Assembly (NCBI RefSeq): GCF_003667545.1
Contig: NZ_RCUV01000005.1
Location: 124,001 to 188,000, forward strand
Direction: 5' to 3'
Length of the DNA stretch: 64,000 nt
DNA from: Mycetocola manganoxydans
GTDB lineage: Bacteria > Actinomycetota > Actinomycetes > Actinomycetales > Microbacteriaceae
Shown here: positions 1 to 9,196 of the stretch, in pieces
Layout: each line of letters starts with the position of its first letter
Numbering within the stretch: the first letter of the stretch is position 1
Translations under genes and position numbers: made by a program
Notes under the pieces: generated by a model
Told to the model about the DNA's origin: nothing
Seen by the model: only the letters and a program-made list of their open reading frames with translations
The model's database searches: none

Positions 1-1290
1 TCCTTCGGCTGGTTCGCATACGCACCCCTGTCGAGCACGACGTTCTCACCGGGTATCGGCGGAAACCTCTGGGTGCTCGGTCTCGCGATCTCCGGATTCG
101 GAACCATCCTCGGTGGAGTGAACTTCATCACGACCATCATCACCATGCGCGCCCCTGGCATGACGATGTGGCGGATGCCGATCTTCACCTGGAACACGCT
201 CGTCACGTCGCTGCTGATCCTCATGGCCTTCCCGGTTCTCGCGGCGGCTCTGTTCGGACTCGGGCTCGACCGCGTCTTCGAAGGGCACATCTACGACGCC
301 GAGAACGGCGGAGTGATTCTCTGGCAGCACCTGTTCTGGTTCTTCGGCCACCCCGAGGTCTACATCATCGCGCTGCCGTTCTTCGGCATCGTGAGTGAGG
401 TCTTCCCGGTCTTCAGCCGTAAGCCGATCTTCGGGTACAAGACCCTGGTCTACGCGACCATCGCGATCGCCGCCCTGTCGGTGACGGTGTGGGCACACCA
501 CATGTACGTCACAGGCTCCGTGTTGTTGCCGTTCTTCGCGCTCATGACGATGCTCATCGCCGTACCGACGGGTGTGAAGATCTTCAACTGGGTGGGAACC
601 ATGTGGCGGGGTTCCGTCACCTTCGAGACCCCCATGCTGTGGGCGATCGGGTTCCTCGTCACGTTCACCTTCGGTGGTCTCACCGGAGTGATCCTGGCAT
701 CGCCCCCGCTCGACTTCCACGTCTCGGACACCTACTTCGTCGTCGCCCACTTCCACTACGTGGTCTTCGGTACCGTCGTCTTCGCGATGTTCAGCGGGTT
801 CTACTTCTGGTGGCCCAAGTGGACCGGAAAGATGCTCAACGAGAAGCTCGGCTACTGGCACTTCTGGCTGCTCTTCATCGGCTTCCACACGACCTTCCTC
901 ATCCAGCACTGGCTGGGTGTCGTCGGTATGCCTCGTCGCTACGCCACGTACTCGCCTGAAGACAACTTCACCTGGATGAACCAGTTGTCGACGGTCGGCT
1001 CCATGATCCTCGCGCTGTCGATGCTTCCGTTCTTCCTGAACGTGTACATCACCGCGCGCAAGGCACCGAAGGTCACGGTGAACGACCCGTGGGGTTACGG
1101 CGGATCGCTCGAGTGGGCGACATCCTGCCCGCCTCCTCGCCACAACTTCACGTCGATCCCGCGGATCCGCTCCGAGCGCCCCGCCTTCGACCTGAACCAC
1201 CCCGAAGCCGGCATCCCCGTCGGTATCGGACCGGCGAAGGACGCCCCGGATGCCCCCACGTACGACCGCTCGGAAGGTGAAGTGAAGTAA
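1..1290 (+). CDS. ctaD: Cytochrome c oxidase subunit I (aa3 type), 5'-truncated by the window edge
   Basis: Catalytic subunit of the aa3 terminal oxidase, which reduces O2 to water at the heme a3-CuB centre and pumps protons. The reading frame is open from base 1, so the N-terminus lies outside the window; 429 residues are visible, almost all membrane helices. Visible ligands (window residue numbers): the HPEVY motif at 117-121 (CuB His and cross-linked Tyr), the CuB His pair in WAHHMY at about 166-167, and HFHYV at about 251-255 (heme a3 and heme a axial His). The C-terminal tail [18 protein letters not shown] is typical of subunit I. The stop codon overlaps the next ATG by one base, so ctaF is translationally coupled. 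Family assignment is secure. Confidence 0.97.
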   Translation, partial: SFGWFAYAPLSSTTFSPGIGGNLWVLGLAISGFGTILGGVNFITTIITMRAPGMTMWRMPIFTWNTLVTSLLILMAFPVLAAALFGLGLDRVFEGHIYDAENGGVILWQHLFWFFGHPEVYIIALPFFGIVSEVFPVFSRKPIFGYKTLVYATIAIAALSVTVWAHHMYVTGSVLLPFFALMTMLIAVPTGVKIFNWVGTMWRGSVTFETPMLWAIGFLVTFTFGGLTGVILASPPLDFHVSDTYFVVAHFHYVVFGTVVFAMFSGFYFWWPKWTGKMLNEKLGYWHFWLLFIGFHTTFLIQHWLGVVGMPRRYATYSPEDNFTWMNQLSTVGSMILALSMLPFFLNVYITARKAPKVTVNDPWGYGGSLEWATSCPPPRHNFTSIPRIRSERPAFDLNHPEAGIPVGIGPAKDAPDAPTYDRSEGEVK

Positions 1291-1703
1291 TGAAGGCGAA
1301 CGTCAATCTCTTCTGGATCCTTGCCGTCTTCTTCACGCTTGTCGCCGGAATCTACATCTTCTGGACGACGACGGCCGGCCGGCTCGAGTGGGCAGGCGCA
1401 ACCGCGCTGACACTGTCCGCAGTGCTGGCTGCCTTCCTCGGGTTCTACCTCAACCGGGTGCACCGTCACCAGGGCGGAGAGCTCCCTGAGGACACGCTCA
1501 CTGCCAACATCGACGACGGCGACCCCGAGATGGGACACTTCGCTCCGTGGAGCTGGTGGCCGATCTTCCTCGCCGGCGGATGCGCCCTGTTGATGCTCGG
1601 ACTTGCTGTCGGCTACTGGATCGCGTTCATCGCCGCTCCACTGGTCCTGATCGCCGTGATCGGCTGGACCTACGAGTTCTACCGCGGGTTCCACGCACGC
1701 TGA
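1290..1703 (+). CDS. ctaF: Cytochrome c oxidase subunit IV, actinobacterial type
   Basis: Small accessory subunit of the actinobacterial aa3 oxidase, 137 residues, with no redox cofactor of its own. The protein has four hydrophobic segments (about 5-27, 32-52, 88-108 and 110-128). A charged loop between the second and third pairs reads GGELPEDT...DDGDPEMGHF, and the C-terminus is YEFYRGFH. This layout matches the actinobacterial CtaF family found directly after ctaD. The ATG shares one base with the ctaD stop. A strong hairpin follows 15 bp after the stop, so this is the end of the ctaD operon. Confidence 0.9.
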   Translation: MKANVNLFWILAVFFTLVAGIYIFWTTTAGRLEWAGATALTLSAVLAAFLGFYLNRVHRHQGGELPEDTLTANIDDGDPEMGHFAPWSWWPIFLAGGCALLMLGLAVGYWIAFIAAPLVLIAVIGWTYEFYRGFHAR

Positions 1704-1718
1704 TTTCCAGCACCATAG

Positions 1719-1753
1719 AGAGAAGGCCAGGCGCGACGCGCCTGGCCTTCTCT
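1719..1753. terminator. Bidirectional hairpin terminator between converging genes
   Basis: A perfect 16-bp inverted repeat (1719-1734 with 1738-1753, arms AGAGAAGGCCAGGCGC and its complement) closes on a 3-nt loop. It lies between the end of ctaF (+) and the end of the rRNA methyltransferase gene (-). The poly-U tract is weak on both sides, but stem length and position fit a shared terminator. Confidence 0.75.
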
Positions 1754-1782
1754 GTGCCTCCTGACGGGCGGCGGGCCGGGCC

Positions 1783-2640
1783 TCAGCGCTTTCGTCGCAG
1801 CGTGAGAACGGTGACGGATGCCGTCACGCGGCGCACAGCATCCGCCCCGTCCGGGTACTCGGAATCTCTGCGCGAATGGTGCGCAGATGGCCCCATGCCG
1901 AGCAGCGCGCTCAGTGCATCCCGGTCGAGCTCCATGGTAAATTCGACGGTTGTCCTGGCGACCTCGGCGAACCACGGATCCGCGGCGGTCACGAGGTCGT
2001 CGGCCTTGCCGTCCGGGACGTCGAGCGCGAGGCCAGCCTCCCGGGCCTCACGAAGATGCGTGCCGGTAGGAACGACCGCCACAAGGCATCCGTTCTCGTC
2101 GAGGACGCGCGCGAATTCGGGCAGGTTCCTCGGCGCGAAGACGCTCAGCAGCACGTCGCGTGACACATCAGCGAGGGGGAGCGGCTGCCAGACATCGAGG
2201 ACGACTCCAACGGCGTCAGGAACGCGCTGGACAGCGATGCGGACGGCGGCGGGAGAGAGATCGGCGGCGAGTACATCCGACGAGCCGAGGCGCTCTGCGG
2301 CGGCAGCGAGGTAGAACCCGGTGCCGCAGCCGATCTCGGCGATCCTGGCGGGCGCGGCCGGTGCTGCGTCCCGGACGGCAGTCGCCACGGCTGCAGCGAT
2401 GGGATCGTAGGCACCGGTGCTGAAGAACCTGTCGCGCGCGGCGAGCATGTCTGCGCTGTCGCCGACGACGCGGGTGCGGGGAGGCAGAAGCGAGATGTAG
2501 CCCCGCTTGTTGACGTCGAAACGGTGGCCGTGTTCGCAACCGAGCGTGAGTGAGCCGGTGGGGGAGAGCGGAAGAGATTGTCCGCCCGGGGAGAAACAGA
2601 ACGGGCAGCGAAGCCCTCCTGCCAGTTGGTGGAGGGTCAA
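1783..2640 (-). CDS. RlmA-family 23S rRNA (guanine-N1)-methyltransferase
   Basis: Probable SAM-dependent methyltransferase of the RlmA/TlrB family, which methylates the base N1 of a guanine in 23S rRNA helix 35. An N-terminal zinc-binding module is visible (C12, C15, C35 and H39 in CPFC...CEHGH), followed by the family signature FDVNKRGYISLL and GDSADMLAARDRF. A Rossmann fold has SAM motif AEIGCGTG near residue 100. The start is TTG: the frame is closed by an upstream stop and no ATG or GTG precedes the zinc motif. It is the last gene of the ctaE-qcrCAB operon, 27 bp after qcrB. Exact target base (G745 or G748 type) cannot be told from sequence. 285 residues is normal for the family. Confidence 0.8.
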   Translation of the reverse strand: MTLHQLAGGLRCPFCFSPGGQSLPLSPTGSLTLGCEHGHRFDVNKRGYISLLPPRTRVVGDSADMLAARDRFFSTGAYDPIAAAVATAVRDAAPAAPARIAEIGCGTGFYLAAAAERLGSSDVLAADLSPAAVRIAVQRVPDAVGVVLDVWQPLPLADVSRDVLLSVFAPRNLPEFARVLDENGCLVAVVPTGTHLREAREAGLALDVPDGKADDLVTAADPWFAEVARTTVEFTMELDRDALSALLGMGPSAHHSRRDSEYPDGADAVRRVTASVTVLTLRRKR

Positions 2641-2667
2641 CGCTGCCCGATCGGTTCGGTGATGGTC

Positions 2668-4293
2668 CTAGTGGTGGTCGTGCGACGACTCGAGCTCGCC
2701 CTGGGTCACCGGGTCGATGCGGTCCTCGAAGAACCAGCGTGAAAGCGCTGCGCGCGTGCGCTGGGCCACCGTGATGCGTCCGCGCGAGTTCGGGCGGATC
2801 ATCAGCGGCTGGTATGACTCGTGTCCGACCAGGTTCCAGCGCTCGTACTCGTCGACGGGCTCGTGAACCTCGATGTACTCTCCGCCGGGGAGGCGGACGA
2901 TGCGTCCGGACTCGTAACCGTGGAGGGCGATCGAGCGGTCCTTCTTCTGCAGGGCGAGGCAGGTGCGCTTGGCGATGAAGTAAGCGAGGACCGGTCCGAC
3001 GAAGAGGAGAACCTGCAGGGTGTGGATGACACCCTCCATCGTGACCTTGAAGTGCGTCGCGATGATGTCCGAGCTGGCCGCAGCCCACAGAACCGCATAG
3101 AAGGTGACACCGGCAGAGCCGATGGCGGTGCGGGTCGCCGCGTTGCGCGGGCGGTCGAGGATGTGGTGCTCACGCTTGTCTCCGGTGATCCAGCCTTCGA
3201 TGAAGGGGTAGATCAGGACGAGGACGATGAACAGACCGACGACCGCGAGCGGAATCAGGATTCCGAACGAGAACGTGTGGTCGAAGAGCACGATGTCCCA
3301 GTTCGACGGAGCGAGCCGGAGCACGCCGTCGGCGAAGCCGATGTACCAGTCAGGCTGGGTTCCCGCGGACACCGGTGACGGGTCGTACGGGCCGTAGTTC
3401 CAGACCGGGTTGATCGTGAACAGCGACGCGATGAGCATGACGACACCGAAGACGATGAAGAAGAACCCACCTGCCTTCGCTGCGTACACGGGGAGGATCG
3501 GGTAGCCGACGACGTTCTGCTGCGTACGCCCAGGACCGGAGAACTGGGTGTGCTTGTGCACGACGACGAACAGGAGGTGCAGCGCGATGAGCACGAGGAT
3601 GATCGCCGGCAGCAGCAGGATGTGGAGCGAGTACAACCGGCCAACGATGTCCGTTCCGGGGAACTCGCCACCGAACAGCAGGAACGAGGTCCAGGTGCCG
3701 ATGACCGGAATTCCCTTGACCATTCCGTCGATGATCCGGAGACCGTTACCCGAGAGCAGGTCGTCGGGAAGTGAGTAGCCGGTGAAACCCTCTGCCATGG
3801 CGAGGATGAAGAGGACGAATCCAATCACCCAGTTGAGTTCACGCGGCTTGCGGAATGCACCGGTGAAGAAGATGCGCAGCATGTGCAGGCCGATCGACGC
3901 CACGAACAGCAGCGCAGCCCAGTGGTGTACCTGCCGCATGAGGAGTCCGCCGCGGACATCGAATGAGATGTCGAGGGTGGATGCCATCGCCGCGGACATC
4001 TCGATGCCCTTGAGCGGTACGTAGGAGCCTTCGTAGTGCACTTCGGCCATCGACGCCTGGAAGAAGAACGTCAGGAACGTTCCGGAGAGCAGGATGATGA
4101 CGAAGCTGTACAGCGCCACCTCACCGAGCAGGAACGACCAGTGGTCGGGGAAGATCTTGCGACCGAGTTCCTTGACAGCGGTCGAGATGCTTGTCCGCTC
4201 GTCGATGTAGTTCGACGCCGTTGCAGTGAACCCGCCGGATTTCTTCGTCGGCGTCGGTGTCGTAGGTTCGGCCGGGGCCGTGACGGTGTTCAA
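2668..4293 (-). CDS. qcrB: Cytochrome bc1 complex cytochrome b subunit
   Basis: Membrane subunit of the menaquinol:cytochrome c reductase, carrying the two b hemes and both quinone sites. Heme-ligand helices are visible as RQVHHWAALLFVASIGLHMLR and, further on, LIALHLLFVVVHKHTQFSG (the first motif is 21 residues, so here only its His pairs matter: HHW, GLHM, ALHL, VVHKH). At 541 residues it has the long C-terminal extension usual in Actinobacteria. The start is a TTG inside the qcrA stop (4-nt overlap TTGA), so the two are translationally coupled. It acts in an obligate supercomplex with the aa3 oxidase, whose genes flank this operon. Confidence 0.95.
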   Translation of the reverse strand: MNTVTAPAEPTTPTPTKKSGGFTATASNYIDERTSISTAVKELGRKIFPDHWSFLLGEVALYSFVIILLSGTFLTFFFQASMAEVHYEGSYVPLKGIEMSAAMASTLDISFDVRGGLLMRQVHHWAALLFVASIGLHMLRIFFTGAFRKPRELNWVIGFVLFILAMAEGFTGYSLPDDLLSGNGLRIIDGMVKGIPVIGTWTSFLLFGGEFPGTDIVGRLYSLHILLLPAIILVLIALHLLFVVVHKHTQFSGPGRTQQNVVGYPILPVYAAKAGGFFFIVFGVVMLIASLFTINPVWNYGPYDPSPVSAGTQPDWYIGFADGVLRLAPSNWDIVLFDHTFSFGILIPLAVVGLFIVLVLIYPFIEGWITGDKREHHILDRPRNAATRTAIGSAGVTFYAVLWAAASSDIIATHFKVTMEGVIHTLQVLLFVGPVLAYFIAKRTCLALQKKDRSIALHGYESGRIVRLPGGEYIEVHEPVDEYERWNLVGHESYQPLMIRPNSRGRITVAQRTRAALSRWFFEDRIDPVTQGELESSHDHH

Positions 4294-5372
4294 TGACGCT
4301 CCCAGAAGCTCGGGCCGACAGGTTCCTTGAAGTCGCTCTGTGCGACGAGGTAGCCCTCGTCATCAACGGCGATCGGAAGCTGCGGAAGGGGACGAGCCGC
4401 GGGTCCGAAGATCACGGCGCAGTGGTTTGTGACGTCGAACTGTGACTGGTGGCATGGGCACAGCAGGTGATGTGTCTGCTGTTCGTACAGTGCAACCGGG
4501 CACCCGACGTGGGTGCACACCTTGGAGTACGCGACGATGCCGTCGTACGACCAGGCCTTGCGGTCCTCGTCTTCGACGAGATCTTCTGGCTTGAGCCGCA
4601 TCAGAAGGACGATGGCTTTCGCCTTTTCTTCCAGGTAGCCCTCCGTGTGCCCGACGCTCGCGAGCTTCTCGGGGATCACGTGGAAGACCGAACCGACAGT
4701 GACATCTGCTGCCTTGATCGGCACACCGGAGGGGTCACGCGCGAGCTTGTCGCCTGCTTCCCACATGGTGTGCTTCAAGAGGTCGACTGGGTTCTGGTTC
4801 TCCGGGGCGAGGCCACGGAACAGAACCACCGCGGGGAGCGGGAAGGCGATCAGTGCGCCGATGAGGCTGTTGCGGATCAGTGAACGGCGTCCGAAACCGG
4901 ATTCCTGGTTGGCCTCGTCGAAGATTTCGATGGCACGCGCACGAGTCTCGACCGTTCCGCGGACCGGGTGACGCTCATCGATACCTTCTTCGGCGTGCAT
5001 GAGCGCCTTGCCCCAGTGCACAGCTCCGATGCCGAGCGCGAGGAGCGCGAGGGCAAGACCGAGACCGATGAACAGGTTGTTTGCGCGGACCGAAGCGATG
5101 TCCTCCGGGACGATCGGGAATGCCATGTACGCGGCGATGGCCCAGACGCTTCCGACGATGGAGAGGTAGAAGAGCGTGTAAACCGCGCGCTCAGCGTTCT
5201 TCTCCTTCTTCGGATCCAGGTCGGTGACCCGGGGCCGGTGTGGGGGGAATCCGGGGTTCTGAACCGCGTCCCTGGCGACTACCGCCGTACCGACGGCGTG
5301 TGCTGTGCCGTGGCCGTGGTCTGACGAGTCGGCAGCGGCGAGTTCCGTGCCGCTGTTATCGTCCTGTGCCAT
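4290..5372 (-). CDS. qcrA: Cytochrome bc1 complex Rieske iron-sulfur subunit
   Basis: Carries the 2Fe-2S cluster that passes electrons from menaquinol to QcrC. The cluster-binding motifs CTHVGC and CPCHQSQFD lie near residues 285-310. The N-terminal half is actinobacterial in design: a charged cytosolic leader (about 1-60) and three membrane helices (about 65-85, 98-118 and 170-190), where most other bacteria have one. 360 residues, ATG start. It is 42 bp after qcrC and overlaps qcrB by 4 nt. Confidence 0.96.
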   Translation of the reverse strand: MAQDDNSGTELAAADSSDHGHGTAHAVGTAVVARDAVQNPGFPPHRPRVTDLDPKKEKNAERAVYTLFYLSIVGSVWAIAAYMAFPIVPEDIASVRANNLFIGLGLALALLALGIGAVHWGKALMHAEEGIDERHPVRGTVETRARAIEIFDEANQESGFGRRSLIRNSLIGALIAFPLPAVVLFRGLAPENQNPVDLLKHTMWEAGDKLARDPSGVPIKAADVTVGSVFHVIPEKLASVGHTEGYLEEKAKAIVLLMRLKPEDLVEDEDRKAWSYDGIVAYSKVCTHVGCPVALYEQQTHHLLCPCHQSQFDVTNHCAVIFGPAARPLPQLPIAVDDEGYLVAQSDFKEPVGPSFWERH

Positions 5373-5414
5373 GCTGCTCCTTCATAGTTCTGCGCATTGT
5401 TCTGTGCCCGATCC

Positions 5415-6230
5415 CTAGTTCGACCGCGCCGTGATCCACACGGTCAGTGCGACGATGCTTCCCAGGCCGAAGATCCAAAGGAAAAGTCCCTCGGCGACGG
5501 GTCCGAGCGATCCGAGCGTGTGTCCGCCGGGGGAGGGGTTCGCCTCCATGAATTTGAGAGCCGAGATGACGTCGCGCTTTTCTTCGGGTGAGAGGTTCGC
5601 GTCGCTGAAGACGGGCATGTTCTGCGGGCCGGTGACCATCGCCTCGTAGATGTGCTCGGGAGCGACTCCGGTCAGTGCCGGTGCGTACTTACCCTCGGTC
5701 AGCGCACCACCGGCGCCGGCGACGTTGTGGCACATCGCGCAGTTGATGCGGAAGAGCTCGGCGCCGTTCGCGACGTCGCCCTCTCCGTCGAGAAGTGATT
5801 CGTCGGGGATGCCGGGGCCTGGTGCGGTCGTGGCGACGTACTCCGCCATCGACTTGATCTGGTCATCGGTGAACTGGACCGGCTTGACCGGCGCCTGCGG
5901 GCCGTGAGCCTGCATCGGCATACGGCCGGTTCCCACCTGGAAATCGACGGCTGCGGCTCCGACGCCGATCAGGCTCGGTGCGTCTTCGGTTCCCTCGAGG
6001 TCGAGTCCGTGGCAGGAGGCGCAGTTCGCCTGGAAGAGCTTCTTCCCGTCTTCCACGCTCGCTGCGCTGACGACCGCCGGCGTCTCAGCACTCGCGGTGC
6101 TCGTGGAGAAGGCGGCGAAGGCGCCACCGGTGAAGAGGAGTCCGACGGCAAGAAGCGAAATCGTGGCGAGCGGGCTGCGGCGTCCCTGCTTACGACTCTT
6201 GCGAGCGGTGGGCGATGGTGTCTTGGGCAT
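5415..6230 (-). CDS. qcrC: Cytochrome bc1 complex diheme cytochrome c subunit
   Basis: Diheme cytochrome cc that connects the bc1 complex directly to the aa3 oxidase, replacing a soluble cytochrome c. Two CXXCH heme motifs are visible: C70-A-S-C73-H74 and C164-A-M-C167-H168. A Lys/Arg-rich leader precedes an N-terminal membrane segment (about 22-42), and a C-terminal helix (about 245-265) anchors the protein. Both cytochrome domains are external. A clear ribosome site (GGAGAAAG) lies 5 nt before the ATG. It sits 18 bp after ctaE. Diheme QcrC is a hallmark of Actinobacteria. Confidence 0.96.
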   Translation of the reverse strand: MPKTPSPTARKSRKQGRRSPLATISLLAVGLLFTGGAFAAFSTSTASAETPAVVSAASVEDGKKLFQANCASCHGLDLEGTEDAPSLIGVGAAAVDFQVGTGRMPMQAHGPQAPVKPVQFTDDQIKSMAEYVATTAPGPGIPDESLLDGEGDVANGAELFRINCAMCHNVAGAGGALTEGKYAPALTGVAPEHIYEAMVTGPQNMPVFSDANLSPEEKRDVISALKFMEANPSPGGHTLGSLGPVAEGLFLWIFGLGSIVALTVWITARSN

Positions 6231-6248
6231 TCGAACTTTCTCCGGTTG

Positions 6249-6878
6249 CTATCTCAGTACGTAAATGACGAAGAAAAGGCCGAGCCAGACCACGTCGACG
6301 AAGTGCCAGTAGTAGGAGACGACGATTGCGCTTGTCGCTTCCTTGTGGCCGAAGTTGGTGACGGCGTACGCGCGTCCGATAACGAGGAGGAAGGCGATGA
6401 GACCGCCAGTGACGTGCAGGCCGTGGAAGCCGGTCGTGAAGTAGAACGCCGAGCCGTACGCGTTGGACGACAGGGTGACACCTTCGCTGACGAGAGTCGC
6501 GTACTCCCAGATCTGGCCGGCGACGAAGATCGCGCCAAGGGCATAGGTGAGGAAGAACCACTCGACCATGCCCCACTGCGTCGGCTTCCAGCCCACGGAA
6601 CGGGACTGCATCCGCTCAGCCGCGAAGACACCGAACTGGCAGGTGAACGACGACGCGACAAGGATGCTCGTGTTAACCGCCGCGAACGGAATGTTCAGCA
6701 GGCCTGCCTCGCTCGCCCAGAGGTCCGGCGCAACAGACCGAAGGGTGAAATAGATCGCAAACAGCCCCGCGAAGAACATGACCTCACTGCCGAGCCACAC
6801 GATGGTGCCTACAGCGACGGTGTTGGGTCTGTTGATCTTCGGGGCTCTCGCCGCATAGTTCAATGAAGTGCTCGTCAC
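6249..6878 (-). CDS. ctaE: Cytochrome c oxidase subunit III (aa3 type)
   Basis: Integral subunit of the aa3 oxidase with five predicted helices, 209 residues from the chosen GTG. Family features include [17 protein letters not shown] near the N-terminus, [10 protein letters not shown] in the middle and [14 protein letters not shown] near the C-terminus. I chose GTG 6878 ([10 protein letters not shown]) because a -10-like hexamer sits 6 nt upstream and a longer start would run through it. It is first in the ctaE-qcrC-qcrA-qcrB operon and divergent from trpD, an order also known from mycobacteria. Confidence 0.93.
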   Translation of the reverse strand: MTSTSLNYAARAPKINRPNTVAVGTIVWLGSEVMFFAGLFAIYFTLRSVAPDLWASEAGLLNIPFAAVNTSILVASSFTCQFGVFAAERMQSRSVGWKPTQWGMVEWFFLTYALGAIFVAGQIWEYATLVSEGVTLSSNAYGSAFYFTTGFHGLHVTGGLIAFLLVIGRAYAVTNFGHKEATSAIVVSYYWHFVDVVWLGLFFVIYVLR

Positions 6879-6884
6879 TCTTCC

Positions 6885-6890
6885 ATTATG
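6885..6890 (-). promoter_or_regulatory. -10 hexamer of ctaE (leaderless type)
   Basis: CATAAT lies 6 nt upstream of the ctaE GTG, so transcription would begin at or next to the start codon. No convincing -35 at normal spacing. The first base departs from TAnnnT. Confidence 0.4.
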
Positions 6891-7006
6891 GCCGATATCC
6901 CGGCGGGTTTTTCGCAATCGGGGCCCATGGCGACGAGTCGTTAGTTAGGGCAGCCTTATAAGAGTTCGTCAATTCGCCGTGAATACGCCGAAGGGCGGCT
7001 ACTCGG

Positions 7007-7012
7007 TAACCT
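7007..7012 (+). promoter_or_regulatory. -10 hexamer of trpD (leaderless type)
   Basis: TAACCT is followed 7 nt later by the trpD ATG with no ribosome-binding site between, the usual layout of an actinobacterial leaderless transcript. Confidence 0.55.
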
Positions 7013-7019
7013 TGGGGTC

Positions 7020-8084
7020 ATGTCTGATTCTCCGCGCTGGCCGTCCGTCCTCACCACGCTCCTCTCCGGGGACGACCTCAGCGTTGCCGAAGCCACCTGG
7101 GCGATGGAGCAGGTCATCAGCGGAGAGGCGAGCTCTGCTCAGATTGCCGGCTTCCTTGTCGCACTGCGCGCGAAGGGCGAATCGGTCAATGAAATCGTCG
7201 GTTTCCGTGACGCGATCCTCGAACGCGCGGTCACTCTCCCCGTCGATTCAATGGCGCTGGACATCGTCGGGACCGGAGGCGACCGCTTCGGGACGGTGAA
7301 TATTTCGACGATGGCATGCATCGTCGTCGCGGCGAGCGGCGTACCGGTGATAAAACACGGAAACAAGGCGGTGAGCTCGACCTCCGGTGCCAGCGACGTG
7401 CTGAGGGAACTGGGAATCGATCTCACCCTGTCGCCGGATGCCGTCGCATCCGCTCTCGCCGAGACGGGAATCACGTTCGCATTCGCGTCGGCATTCCACC
7501 CCGGCTTCCGACACGCAGCTCCCGTGCGCGCCGAACTGGGAGTCCCCACGGTGTTCAACTACCTCGGCCCCTTGTGCAACCCGGCACGGCCGGAGGCCTC
7601 GGCCGTCGGCGTCGCGCAGCTCGACCGTGTACCGCTGTTCGTCGGTGTCTTCCAGACGCGCGGGGCGACGGCGCTCGTGTTCCGCGGAGACGACGGCCTG
7701 GACGAACTCACGACGACCGGACACTCGCACATCTGGGAAGTGAGCCGGGGGCTCGTCACCGAGCACGACCTCGACCCGCGCGACCTCGGCATTCCCCGGT
7801 CGACGATGAGCCAGCTCGTCGGTGGCGATCCAGCGCACAACGCCGACGTCGTCCGGCGCGTTCTGGAGGGGGAGCAGGGGCCGGTCCGGGACATCGTGCT
7901 GCTGAACGCCGCCGCTGGTCTCGTCGCCTATCGGCTCGCGGAGGATCCGTCGCAGATGCAGACGGCCATCCTCGACCGGTTCGCCGCCCAACTGGAGGTG
8001 GCGCGGGAGTCCATCGACTCCGGTCGTGCGCTGGCGAAGCTCAACGAGTGGGTGAACGCAACCTCAGGCGCCGCGGCCGGCTGA
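7020..8084 (+). CDS. trpD: Anthranilate phosphoribosyltransferase
   Basis: Transfers the phosphoribosyl group of PRPP to anthranilate, the second step of the tryptophan branch. Key motifs are visible: GTGGD at about residue 84 with NIST just after (PRPP diphosphate binding), KHGNKAVSS at about 111-119, and the RHAAPVRAELG region with NYLGPLCNPA that follows (anthranilate channel). Length 354 is normal. It stands alone here, away from other trp genes, next to ctaE as in mycobacteria. The upstream sequence suggests a leaderless mRNA. Confidence 0.95.
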   Translation: MSDSPRWPSVLTTLLSGDDLSVAEATWAMEQVISGEASSAQIAGFLVALRAKGESVNEIVGFRDAILERAVTLPVDSMALDIVGTGGDRFGTVNISTMACIVVAASGVPVIKHGNKAVSSTSGASDVLRELGIDLTLSPDAVASALAETGITFAFASAFHPGFRHAAPVRAELGVPTVFNYLGPLCNPARPEASAVGVAQLDRVPLFVGVFQTRGATALVFRGDDGLDELTTTGHSHIWEVSRGLVTEHDLDPRDLGIPRSTMSQLVGGDPAHNADVVRRVLEGEQGPVRDIVLLNAAAGLVAYRLAEDPSQMQTAILDRFAAQLEVARESIDSGRALAKLNEWVNATSGAAAG

Positions 8085-8166
8085 GCCCCTTACGGCCCGG
8101 GGTGTCTGACGGCTAGGTTGAGAGCAGGCTGCCCCCGGCCCGGTTTCCGCAGATCAGGAGATTTCA

Positions 8167-9165
8167 ATGAAGAAGCTCATCAACGACCCGAAGAACGTCG
8201 TCACCGAAGCAGTGGAGGGATTCGCCGCGGCGCACGCCGACATCGTGCGCGCTTCGGCCGACCCGCTGTTCCTCGTCCGTACCGACGCCCCATCCGACAA
8301 GGTCGGAATCATCTCAGGGGGCGGAAGCGGCCATGAGCCGCTGCACGGTGGTTTCGTGGGATACGGCATGCTCGACGCCGCCGTGCCCGGCGCGGTATTC
8401 ACGTCTCCGACCCCCGACCCGATCGTCGCCGCAACGACCGCGGTCGACGGCGGGCGCGGTGTCCTCCACATCGTCAAGAACTACACGGGCGACGTGCTCA
8501 ACTTCGAGACCGCCGCTGACCTCGCGGCCGCGGAGGGCGTCGACGTGAGGACGGTCATAGTCAACGACGATGTCGCCGTCCAGGACTCGCTGTACACGGC
8601 GGGGCGCAGGGGAGTGGCCGGCACGGTCCTCGTCGAGAAGATCGCGGGAGCGGCAGCGCAGCGCGGCGATTCCCTCGATGACGTCACCGCCGTCGCCGAA
8701 AAGGTCAACGCCCAGGTCCGGTCGATGGGCGTCGCGCTGACGCCTTGCGTCGTGCCGCACGCGGGGGAACCGAGCTTCCACCTCGAAGACGATGAGATCG
8801 AGATCGGTATCGGCATTCACGGCGAGCCCGGCCGGGAGAAGATCAAGCTGCAGCCCGCCGACGCGATCGTTGAGCGACTGCTGGGGCCCATCATCGACGA
8901 CATCCCGTTCGCATCCGGTGACCGGGTTCTCCTGCTCGTCAACGGAATGGGGGGCACGCCGCAGGTCGAATTGTTCATCGCCTACCGCCATGCTGCACGT
9001 GTGCTCGCCGACCGCGGAATCGAGGTGACCAGATCCCTGGTCGGGAACTACACCACGTCACTCGAGATGCAGGGCATGTCGCTGTCCGTACTCAAGCTCG
9101 ATGACGAACTCACCGAACTGTGGGACGCCCCTGTCCAGACCGCAGCGCTGCGCTGGGGCCGTTGA
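8167..9165 (+). CDS. dhaK: PTS-dependent dihydroxyacetone kinase, substrate-binding subunit DhaK
   Basis: Binds dihydroxyacetone covalently and presents it for phosphorylation by DhaL-ADP. The N-terminal signature GGGSGHEPLHGGFVGYGM is present, and GIGIHGEPG carries the likely hemiaminal-forming His near residue 218. Length 332 and the C-terminal NGMGGTPQVELFI segment fit DhaK, not the single-chain ATP-dependent kinase. An AGGAG site lies 6 nt before the ATG; TAGGTT at 8114-8119 may be the -10. First gene of dhaKLM. Confidence 0.95.
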   Translation: MKKLINDPKNVVTEAVEGFAAAHADIVRASADPLFLVRTDAPSDKVGIISGGGSGHEPLHGGFVGYGMLDAAVPGAVFTSPTPDPIVAATTAVDGGRGVLHIVKNYTGDVLNFETAADLAAAEGVDVRTVIVNDDVAVQDSLYTAGRRGVAGTVLVEKIAGAAAQRGDSLDDVTAVAEKVNAQVRSMGVALTPCVVPHAGEPSFHLEDDEIEIGIGIHGEPGREKIKLQPADAIVERLLGPIIDDIPFASGDRVLLLVNGMGGTPQVELFIAYRHAARVLADRGIEVTRSLVGNYTTSLEMQGMSLSVLKLDDELTELWDAPVQTAALRWGR

Positions 9166-9196
9166 GAACACGATGAGACGACCGAGAGGAAACTAC

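Noticed and set aside
46-1200. Long minus-strand open frame under ctaD
   Set aside because: Arg/Glu/Asp-rich composition with no family features. It is the antisense shadow of a membrane-protein gene in GC-rich DNA.
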